From Candidatus Obscuribacterales bacterium (GTDB lineage Bacteria; Cyanobacteriota; Vampirovibrionia; Obscuribacterales; Obscuribacteraceae): a stretch of DNA of 37,252 nucleotides. A program made the translations under genes and the position numbers. The DNA lies in NCBI GenBank assembly GCA_019745415.1, contig JAIETF010000106.1:1-37252 (forward strand), in the 5' to 3' direction. Shown here one piece after another: positions 7,813-15,023 of this stretch. Numbering within the stretch: position 1 is the first letter of the stretch; every line of letters begins with the position of its first letter. The notes under the pieces are model-generated. The model did not search any database. It had not been told where the DNA came from and saw only the letters and a list, made by a program, of their open reading frames with translations.

Positions 7813-9762
7813 GTGGCAACGACCAACAACAATGCTGTAAACGACAATGCCAATCGATCTTCGGGCGATCGTCCTATCGAGAGACCAGAAGCGGTAAACA
7901 ATCAAGTTGCCGATCTGCTCAATGACAAACAGGCAATCAAGCAAGCTGGTTTAGGCACAGATCAGAGCGGTCAGCCTCTGGTCACGGACAACAAGGGCGT
8001 GCAAAGGCTAGACTTTAAACCGCAAGACGGCATGGTCGCTTCTTACATGGGGCAAAGCCCAGAGCAGATCAGTCGCATCGCGGCAAATGGCAACGGCAGG
8101 GGTTTGGAAAGCGGCGAAGCCAAAGTTGCTAACGGCGGTGACGGTCCCACGACCAAAATTGACCGCTCCTCCGAAAAAGGCGACCGCGTTAAGGAAGCCG
8201 GCGAGAAACCGGAAACGACACCGGAAAAAGCGAAAGAACACTTTGCGAGAGTTCTTGAACAGACTGGTATGCGCCCTGCTGAGGCGGAAGCCTTGGCTAG
8301 AAAGACATATGACCGCCTTGGCGAGGTCAAAGATGGAGGCGGCGCCGACAAGGCGGAGTCGCGCCTGAAGGGCACGCCGGCCGAACAGCTGGAGCGCATG
8401 GCAAAAGGCTTCGAGAACATTCTCAATCCAAAAGAAAACTTCTCCGGACTCGACCAACAAGCGCGCCAGAATATGGTGAAAGATTTAGCCCACCGCATTA
8501 TGTCGCCCAGCGATTTTGTTAATCAAGGCGGCAAGAATACATGCGCCTTGCAAGCCTTGCAAAAACAACACATGGAAGCCGGCGACCCGGCAAAAACAGT
8601 GGAAATGGCCGAATCGGTGGTCAACAAAGGTTATGCCGACGTTCCCGGAACCAACCAAGACGGATCGCCCATGCGCGTGCACGTCATGAGAGAGAGTTTG
8701 CAACCGGACAAAGAATCAGGCCAAGCCTTCAGTACATCAAAACACGGCACCGACGGCGGACTAAGAGGTATGGGCGGTCAGGTTCTCGATGCTTTGTACG
8801 GACAAGCCCACGCCGACAACTATAGTATCCGCCGAGGCTTGCCCACATCGGCAGACGGCTTTGACAAGGCCGGCAGTATTTATGTAACCGCCGGCGCCAA
8901 TAACCCTCCCTTTAATATTGATGGCAGCCGCAGCAATACAGGTGAAGCCTTCCTCGTCAGAGACAAAGGCGAGATCAAATTCCTCAGCTCCAGTCCGGCA
9001 ATTACAACATACGATCGCGAATGGCTTAATCAGACATTCGGAGGCAAACCCGGTTCAGTATTGGTCCATGAGTCAGCAGATCGAGGTCCGCAATTCGCAG
9101 TCGATCCAGACAAGCCTTATCCAGCGCATCTCAATCTCAAACCCAATACATACAAGACCAATGACGAATTGAGAGAGAAAGTAGCTCAGATTCAAAATGA
9201 GACCGGTCATTCCGCCCAGCTGCTGGTGCACTCGGATCACCTCACCGGCAATTCTGTAATGAAAGGGCGTGTGCTGCATGCCCTCACGGCCACCATGACC
9301 GACAAAGGTCTTGTGCTAGACAACCAGAACGGCAAAAACTTCGACCGTATTCTAGATGACCGCCGACTCACCATCGCCACCGACGCCAATAACTGGGATT
9401 TCGGCGGCAGTCGAGTGGTGGCCGGCAAAGGAGTCTTGCCCCATGGCGACGGACAACCCGGCGGTCAGCCTGGCGACAAGCCAAGAACCCAACCGCGAGA
9501 TAGCGATGCCGGAAACGCCGAACGCGGAGCCCCCGCATCCGGAGGCGGAGATGCAGGACGGCCGCCAAACAAACCCGAAACAGATCCTAATAAAGATCCA
9601 CTCAAAGACCCGCTCAAAGATCTAACAAAAGAGGCCCAGGCAAGAGAGAAAGAAGAGCGAGACAAATACAACCGCCGCAAAGGCAGACTGGCAGCCGACG
9701 GCAGTTTCGAGCCAGATCATTATGTGCCCGACCTAGACGAATACAACAAAAAATCGAAGTAA
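7813..9762 (+). CDS. Large protein with a papain-like cysteine peptidase/transglutaminase signature, 649 aa
   Basis: I do not recognise a named family. Residues 1-230 are polar, with low-complexity start and helical stretches. At 236-250, VNQGGKNTCALQALQ places Gln238 six residues before Cys244, as in papain-fold enzymes (papain Gln19/Cys25). Near 485-506, GRVLHALTATM (His489) is followed by LVLDNQNG (Asp503/Asn504), the His and Asn/Asp arrangement of the same fold. Cys244 is the only cysteine. Residues 545-649 are Gly/Pro/Lys/Asp-rich, with DPLKDPLKD repeats, and look disordered. There is no signal peptide or membrane segment. The GTG start at 7813 has GAGG six to seven bases upstream. A 208-codon gene follows after 21 bases. 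An effector or toxin role is possible but unproven; it could also act in the cytoplasm. Confidence 0.72.
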   Translation: MATTNNNAVNDNANRSSGDRPIERPEAVNNQVADLLNDKQAIKQAGLGTDQSGQPLVTDNKGVQRLDFKPQDGMVASYMGQSPEQISRIAANGNGRGLESGEAKVANGGDGPTTKIDRSSEKGDRVKEAGEKPETTPEKAKEHFARVLEQTGMRPAEAEALARKTYDRLGEVKDGGGADKAESRLKGTPAEQLERMAKGFENILNPKENFSGLDQQARQNMVKDLAHRIMSPSDFVNQGGKNTCALQALQKQHMEAGDPAKTVEMAESVVNKGYADVPGTNQDGSPMRVHVMRESLQPDKESGQAFSTSKHGTDGGLRGMGGQVLDALYGQAHADNYSIRRGLPTSADGFDKAGSIYVTAGANNPPFNIDGSRSNTGEAFLVRDKGEIKFLSSSPAITTYDREWLNQTFGGKPGSVLVHESADRGPQFAVDPDKPYPAHLNLKPNTYKTNDELREKVAQIQNETGHSAQLLVHSDHLTGNSVMKGRVLHALTATMTDKGLVLDNQNGKNFDRILDDRRLTIATDANNWDFGGSRVVAGKGVLPHGDGQPGGQPGDKPRTQPRDSDAGNAERGAPASGGGDAGRPPNKPETDPNKDPLKDPLKDLTKEAQAREKEERDKYNRRKGRLAADGSFEPDHYVPDLDEYNKKSK

Positions 9763-9783
9763 TATTGCAGCCACAAACAGCAA

Positions 9784-10410
9784 ATGCTAATTAAAGACAT
9801 AGGACTGATCGATAAGATCCTGCTGCCCCCGGGCTTCATCGAAGGGGTGAAAGAGTTTGCCGAAAGGGGCGACAGCTGGAGCATCCAGTATCATCCGGAA
9901 GAGCCGGCTGAGAAAGAAACCACCAGACTAGCCTTCTATTATCGCGGACGGGTAGCCTCGACAAGCGACACCGCATTATTTAGAGAACTAATGGATGGTG
10001 AGTCGCGAAATTTATTGAGCACCTATAATGCCGGCTCTCCTGAAGTAACAGACCTAATTGCGCGCCTGATAAACATTCTAGGCAATCTCGGCGACAATCA
10101 GTATACTCGCTTCCAAACAGGTCTAAGCGGTGCCGGCTTTCACCTGCACTCATTAGATGTAGCAGTCTATGGTGCCAGGAAAATGCTGGTTGCCACTGGA
10201 TATTTCCACAATTTTGAGGGAGTACCGACAAACTACTTCAAAGGCTGTTTCTTCGACGGCACGCCTCTAGCGCCGAAGGCACAACTGGAAGAGATTTACC
10301 TGGAGTCGAAAGATCTCAAAGTATTCGAGAAATATCTGCCGCCTTTTGAGCGCTGCTTGCTCTCTATTCATTGGCAGGCAAACAAACCTTCGGTTGCAGC
10401 CGAGAGCTAA
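9784..10410 (+). CDS. Unrecognised 208-aa protein downstream of the papain-fold gene
   Basis: No family recognised. The sequence is a mixed alpha/beta soluble protein without signal peptide or membrane helices, ending in a short polar tail. It begins 21 bases after the stop of the 649-residue protein, with no terminator between, so the two are probably co-transcribed. Size and position would fit a cognate partner (immunity protein, inhibitor or secretion chaperone) for the upstream protein, but nothing in the residues proves this. The ATG at 9784 lacks a clear SD, which would fit translational coupling. Its last 47 bases overlap the 3' end of larB on the other strand. Confidence 0.7.
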   Translation: MLIKDIGLIDKILLPPGFIEGVKEFAERGDSWSIQYHPEEPAEKETTRLAFYYRGRVASTSDTALFRELMDGESRNLLSTYNAGSPEVTDLIARLINILGNLGDNQYTRFQTGLSGAGFHLHSLDVAVYGARKMLVATGYFHNFEGVPTNYFKGCFFDGTPLAPKAQLEEIYLESKDLKVFEKYLPPFERCLLSIHWQANKPSVAAES

Positions 10411-11128
10411 GTTGGAGAATTCTGACGATAGCCACGGCGGCGCCGAAACCGTTGTCGATATTGACAGCGACAAGCCCGGGGCTGCAGCTGTTGAGCATAT
10501 TGGCTAGGGCGGTTAAGCCACCAAGGCCGGTACCATAGCCGACCGCCGTGGGTACGGCAACCACCGGCATCGAGACAAGACCGCAAACCACACTGGGCAA
10601 GGCCCCGTCCATTCCAGCCACAACAATAGCAGCTGAACAAGTTTCGATTTCAGAGAGACAATCAAGCAAACGATGCAAGCCGGCTACACCAACGTCATAA
10701 AAGCGTCGCGCCGGTATACCCACCGACGCAAGAGTCCAAAAGGCTTCTTCCGCCACAGGCAAATCGACTGTCCCGGCGGCAATAAGAGCCACCGGCTTGA
10801 CCAAATCAGCGATAGCACCTTGTCCAGCTTCGTCGCCGCAACTTGTAAATTCGCTTACAGGAGCGGGCAGCTCACCGAAAACCACAAGCCCAATCTTCTC
10901 TATATATTGAGCCGGCAATTCTTCGGCAATACTCAATTTCAGCACCTGATCGGCGTTTTCCACCTTAGTGGCTAAAACACATTTATTGCTGCCCAAGAGA
11001 GCCTTGGCGATTGCTACTATCTGTGGTGCGGTTTTACCAGGTCCATAAATAGCTTCCGGAAAGCCTTGGCGGCTTGCCCTAGCAAGATCAGGTTTGGCAT
11101 ATGAACCAAGCGAAGATTCACTTTCCAT
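10364..11128 (-). CDS. larB: LarB, pyridinium-3,5-biscarboxylic acid mononucleotide synthase, 254 aa
   Basis: LarB carboxylates and hydrolyses nicotinic acid adenine dinucleotide, the first step in making the nickel-pincer nucleotide cofactor of lactate racemase and relatives. The PurE-like C-terminal half is distinctive: VVAGMDGALPSVVCGL, then PVVAVPTAVGYGTGLGGL, ANMLNSCSPGLVAVNIDNGFGA. The N-terminus has RQGFPEAIYGPGKT. Length is typical. It lies 19 bases downstream of larE, in the same direction. larC and larA are not in the window, so the enzyme using the cofactor is unknown. Its 3' end overlaps a convergent gene by 47 bases. Confidence 0.93.
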   Translation of the reverse strand: MESESSLGSYAKPDLARASRQGFPEAIYGPGKTAPQIVAIAKALLGSNKCVLATKVENADQVLKLSIAEELPAQYIEKIGLVVFGELPAPVSEFTSCGDEAGQGAIADLVKPVALIAAGTVDLPVAEEAFWTLASVGIPARRFYDVGVAGLHRLLDCLSEIETCSAAIVVAGMDGALPSVVCGLVSMPVVAVPTAVGYGTGLGGLTALANMLNSCSPGLVAVNIDNGFGAAVAIVRILQLSSRLQPKVCLPANE

Positions 11129-11147
11129 ATAAATCAGCCCTATTCTC

Positions 11148-11972
11148 TCACCTAGTTTTGCCCGTTAAATTGGCTTTGCCTTGGCGATACCCTTCCCGGT
11201 CAAACTCTACCTTGGCGAAGCCTAAAGCCAAGAGACTTTTCTCAATCGGTCCAACAACTTCTTCGGTAAGCCTGAACAGTTCTTCTGCGCCCACCTCAAC
11301 ACGAGCGGTCAGACTAGAACCAGCCAAATATCTTACTCTAATTTGCTTAAAGCCGGCTTCCCTAACCGCCTGCTCGGCCGCTTCCACCTTGTGCAGCGCG
11401 GCTTGATCAACATAGGTAAAATCTGGGAAGCGAGAAGAAAGGCAAGCGGTCTGCGGACGATTCCAAGAAGGCAGGCAGTACCGCTTGGCCAATTGTCTGA
11501 TTTCTTCCTTGCCCAAACCAGCATCGAGCAAAGGGGCCGACACACCATACTTTTTCGCAGCCAAATGCCCTGGTCTCACATCATTCAAGTCATCTTGATT
11601 AGCACCATATATAATGGCATCAAATCGCCACTCTTCCTTGAGGCGAGTCATTTCTTCAAAGAGAGTAGCCTTGCAAAAGAAACAACGGTTGCCTGTATTG
11701 CGCCGATAGTCCTCAATGTCGACCTCTTTTGTATTGAGCACATGCAAGTCGAAATTGAGCAAATCAGCCTGCGCAAAAGCCGCTTGGCGCTCGTATTCAG
11801 CAAGAGAAGGCGAAACGGCAATGACCACACGTGATTGCTTCAACTCTTGCTTGGCGATAAAGGCCAAGAGAGAACTGTCGACACCACCCGAGTAAGCGAC
11901 GAGAGTAGGTCCTAGCTTACGCAAGCCTGCTCTCAACTGAGCCTCTTTGGCGGCGATATCAACGAATGTCAT
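11148..11972 (-). CDS. larE: LarE, ATP-dependent sacrificial sulfur transferase, 274 aa
   Basis: LarE activates the LarB product by adenylylation and inserts sulfur into it for the nickel-pincer cofactor. The PP-loop SGGVDSS is at about 28-34. The segment RPQTACLSSRF places a cysteine at position 177, equivalent to the cysteine (Cys176 in Lactobacillus plantarum) that gives up its sulfur, so this is the sacrificial type. RCFFCKATLF (Cys97, Cys100) is also a family feature. The ATG at 11972 matches the family start and overlaps the end of the upstream dehydratase gene by 14 bases; an in-frame TTG at 11996 is less likely. No strong SD is seen, suggesting translational coupling. larB follows after 19 bases. 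Confidence 0.92.
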   Translation of the reverse strand: MTFVDIAAKEAQLRAGLRKLGPTLVAYSGGVDSSLLAFIAKQELKQSRVVIAVSPSLAEYERQAAFAQADLLNFDLHVLNTKEVDIEDYRRNTGNRCFFCKATLFEEMTRLKEEWRFDAIIYGANQDDLNDVRPGHLAAKKYGVSAPLLDAGLGKEEIRQLAKRYCLPSWNRPQTACLSSRFPDFTYVDQAALHKVEAAEQAVREAGFKQIRVRYLAGSSLTARVEVGAEELFRLTEEVVGPIEKSLLALGFAKVEFDREGYRQGKANLTGKTR

Positions 11973-13929
11973 GGTCGGCCGTCTTGCCGCTCTCAATATC
12001 TTTGAGACCGGTCCTCAATGAACCAGCCGCCAGTCTATCGAGCTCTTCCCGAATCGCCTCTTCATCCAGCGCTTCGACAAAGGTCTGAAAACGACGCAAG
12101 GCGGCAATCAATTCTTCAGGAGCGAGTGGCTTGGGACGACCAACAAAGATTTTCTCATTGACTGTACGAGATAGACCCTCGTCCTTGGTGAGCAGCTCTT
12201 CGTAGAGCTTCTCCCCTGGTCTCAAGCCGGTGAATTCGATTTTGATATCTTGTCCTGGTCTAAGACCAGAGAACTTAATCAGATCGTTAGCCAGGTCAAG
12301 AATTTTGACAGGCTTGCCCATATCGAGCACAAAGATTTCTCCACCAGAACCAAAGGCACCAGCCTGCAAGATTAATTGCACCGCCTCCGGTATCAACATA
12401 AAATAGCGGGTCACCTCCGGATCAGTGACGGTGAGCGGACCACCGGCGGCAATCTGCTGTTTCCACAACGGAATAACTGAACCACGACTGGCTAGCACGT
12501 TGCCGAAACGGACAGCTACATACTTAGTCTTGGAACGCAGAGCCAAATCTTGAATTACTAGTTCAGCCATACGTTTTGTGGCGCCCATCACTGAAGTGGG
12601 ATTGACCGCCTTATCGCTGGAAACAAGAACAAACTTCTCTGCACCATACTGGTCGGAAAGCTCAGCCGTTACTCTGGTGCCGAAAACATTATTATTGACC
12701 GCCTCATAGACATTGGCTTCCATAAGCGGTACATGTTTGTGCGCGGCAGCATGAAAAACCAGGTGGGGCTTATGAACCTTGAAGACTTGTTCCATACGAC
12801 TGCGATCTCTGATATCGGCGATGACCGAAACCACCTCTACAGGCTCCACTCGCCTCGCCAACTCTTGCTGAATAGAGAAAATGGAATTTTCACCTTTACC
12901 CAAGATAATCAGCTTGCGAGGCTGAAAATTATAAATCTGGCGGCAAAGCTCAGAACCGATAGAGCCGCCGGCGCCGGTCACTAAGACTGTACGCCCTTCG
13001 ATATAAGAGGCGATGGAAGCAGAATCTAATTCGACCGGTGAGCGTCCCAGCAAGTCTTCTAATGAGACTTCTCTCAACTGGTTAACACTGACTCTGCCGT
13101 TGATAAGCTCGAACAAACCAGGCAAGATACGGGTCTCAACTTCAGCATCGCGGCACATATCAACAATGCGGCGAATCTCAGAAGGCGGTGCCGAAGGTAT
13201 GGCTATAATCACCTGGTCGACACAGAGCAGTTCGACTAAACGGGGCAACTCTTTAGTTGAACCAAAAACGGTAATGTGACCAATACGCTTCTTGAACTTG
13301 CTTGGATCATCATCGACCATGCCCACCACATCAACGCCCAGATCGCTGCGCTGGTTTAGCTCCTTCAAGACCATCAGACCGGCGTCTCCAGCCCCGACCA
13401 CGAGGGCGCGACGCCGCACCGGCTGACGCCAATGCCTTCTTTGGCTGTGTTCAGTCTGCAACCGGCGTAAAACCCGACTGGCAGCCATAAGGAAGAAACA
13501 GATGCCCATATCGGTGACGATGATGCTGTAAGAAAGCAAGTGCCCTTCCACGCGCACAATCGGCAAAGCCAAAGCTCGCAAACAAAGAATCAAAGCCGAG
13601 ACCGATAGAACGGCCACACCTATTTCAGTAACCTCGGTAAGACCGGTATAACGCCAGAGGCGGCGATAAACCCCGCAAAGATAAGAAGAGAGCAACCGCA
13701 GCGCCACCACCACCGGTGCCACAATCAGAAACTGCTTGAGGTAGATCTCGTTGAGATGGCCCTCAAACCGTATGAAATAAGCTCCCAACAAAGCCAAAGT
13801 AGCCAGGGCGGCATCGAGTACGACTTGCAGAAGTCGCAACCAGGGAAACTTGAACTGATTTATCTCCGGCTCTTGCGCCATCAATTTGAACCTTAGCTTC
13901 AGGAACCGCGCTATCTTACCACTAGTCAT
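11959..13929 (-). CDS. WbpM/FlaA1-type nucleotide-sugar 4,6-dehydratase (CapD-like), 656 aa
   Basis: A membrane-bound polysaccharide biosynthesis protein. Residues 30-155 hold about four membrane helices. Residues 170-290 form a first Rossmann domain (ALVVGAGDAGLMVLKEL, DDDPSKFKKRIG). The SDR domain follows, with the NAD-binding motif GAGGSIGSELC at 319-329, DIRDRSRM and SSDKAVNPTSVMGATKR (the SDK...K form of the active site seen in long dehydratases). The family converts UDP-GlcNAc to a 4-keto-6-deoxy sugar for capsule, O-antigen or glycoprotein glycans. The ATG at 13929 has no clear SD; a second ATG at 13881 is possible. It sits oddly between a rhomboid-like gene and the larEB pair. Confidence 0.9.
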   Translation of the reverse strand: MTSGKIARFLKLRFKLMAQEPEINQFKFPWLRLLQVVLDAALATLALLGAYFIRFEGHLNEIYLKQFLIVAPVVVALRLLSSYLCGVYRRLWRYTGLTEVTEIGVAVLSVSALILCLRALALPIVRVEGHLLSYSIIVTDMGICFFLMAASRVLRRLQTEHSQRRHWRQPVRRRALVVGAGDAGLMVLKELNQRSDLGVDVVGMVDDDPSKFKKRIGHITVFGSTKELPRLVELLCVDQVIIAIPSAPPSEIRRIVDMCRDAEVETRILPGLFELINGRVSVNQLREVSLEDLLGRSPVELDSASIASYIEGRTVLVTGAGGSIGSELCRQIYNFQPRKLIILGKGENSIFSIQQELARRVEPVEVVSVIADIRDRSRMEQVFKVHKPHLVFHAAAHKHVPLMEANVYEAVNNNVFGTRVTAELSDQYGAEKFVLVSSDKAVNPTSVMGATKRMAELVIQDLALRSKTKYVAVRFGNVLASRGSVIPLWKQQIAAGGPLTVTDPEVTRYFMLIPEAVQLILQAGAFGSGGEIFVLDMGKPVKILDLANDLIKFSGLRPGQDIKIEFTGLRPGEKLYEELLTKDEGLSRTVNEKIFVGRPKPLAPEELIAALRRFQTFVEALDEEAIREELDRLAAGSLRTGLKDIESGKTADHDIR

Positions 13930-14006
13930 GAGGACTGTGGCTTAGGGGCAGTTCAGGAAGGCGCTTCAGAAGCCATATCGCAACAGAGCTTATGATTAAG
14001 CAGTCC

Positions 14007-14957
14007 TCAGGAAATGGACATTTTGCCTCTTTGGGCTGAGATCCACTCTCTAACGCGCTCAGGGGGTAAGCCTAGCGCCATGCTTGTGCCCTTGATCGCC
14101 ATATCATGCCCGACATCGAGCTTGAGGATGTCGTTGTACATTTTTACGGCCATAAGGCGCAGTGGACCATCCTTGAGGGAGCCTGTTGCGCTCCAAACCA
14201 ATACAGAAACGATAATATAACCGGTCAGTAAGGCGGCTACTCCAGGAATGATGCCCACTACTTTCAGCTCGGGATGGGAATGGGACAACAGCCAAACCAT
14301 AAAGCCTTCATAACAAATAAATAGACCCATGAAGAAAGTTGGCTTGAACTGATACTTAGCAGTCATATCGGCGCGGGGCTCGGTAGCAAAAATATTACCG
14401 CGACTGCTCTTGAACCACTCGGTGTTGATCTTGCGCTCGGGCGGAAAGACAAAAGTGGCACCCAACAAAGTACAGAGCAAGAAGAAAGGACCGAAATAGC
14501 AGGCATTCAAACCCAGCTTGCCCGACTCAAAGAGTACGAAGGGCCAAGGAATGAAAAGAGAGAGCAAAACCAGCAATATAAAGCGCCCGTTACCAATACG
14601 TTGTTCAAGACCGGCGCCGAAAACATATAAGAAATAGACGTTGCCGAAAACCTGCACCCTGTCAAGAGACGCGAAGGTGGAGTTGAATGCGACACCCATA
14701 AACTTGCCTAGATTAGACAGGAAAAGTTCAGAAGCACCAGCTCGTCCAGAAAATGTAGCCGTCAAAAGAGCTTGCAGACCATGAAAGAGCTCGCTCATAT
14801 CCTTGACGACGAAACAGTTGCGCATTATCCAACTGTCATTGCCGCCTGTAGCCGACTGCCAGAACATAAAAGCGCAAGTAAAGACCAGCATGTAAGACCC
14901 TAAGGGCAAAATCTGCTGCGGCTCAAACTGGATCTTAGGCTTTATTGAATTGGTCAT
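14007..14957 (-). CDS. Rhomboid-like polytopic membrane protein, probably catalytically inactive, 316 aa
   Basis: About six hydrophobic segments are visible. Residues 106-125 (NVYFLYVFGAGLEQRIGNGR) match the rhomboid pattern in which an Asn-led helix ends in FG..LE...G. However, the HxxxN histidine that precedes it in proteases is absent, and the segment where GxSG should stand reads GLNACYFGPFF, with no catalytic serine. I infer a pseudo-rhomboid that binds rather than cleaves. The cytosolic tail after residue 260 is helical. The ATG at 14957 has a clean GAGGAG five bases upstream, so five codons of a longer frame are dropped. It lies 66 bases after leuS and 77 bases before the dehydratase gene, all on one strand. 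Confidence 0.75.
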   Translation of the reverse strand: MTNSIKPKIQFEPQQILPLGSYMLVFTCAFMFWQSATGGNDSWIMRNCFVVKDMSELFHGLQALLTATFSGRAGASELFLSNLGKFMGVAFNSTFASLDRVQVFGNVYFLYVFGAGLEQRIGNGRFILLVLLSLFIPWPFVLFESGKLGLNACYFGPFFLLCTLLGATFVFPPERKINTEWFKSSRGNIFATEPRADMTAKYQFKPTFFMGLFICYEGFMVWLLSHSHPELKVVGIIPGVAALLTGYIIVSVLVWSATGSLKDGPLRLMAVKMYNDILKLDVGHDMAIKGTSMALGLPPERVREWISAQRGKMSIS

Positions 14958-15023
14958 GGCGCTCCTCTGCAAGGTTCACGGCTGAACCGATAGCAATCTT
15001 AAAAAGCGCTTACCGGTCTTTTA

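Noticed and set aside
8043..8498. Long open frames antisense to the papain-fold gene
   Set aside because: They mirror the codon pattern of the sense gene, show low-complexity composition and have no SD or recognisable domain.
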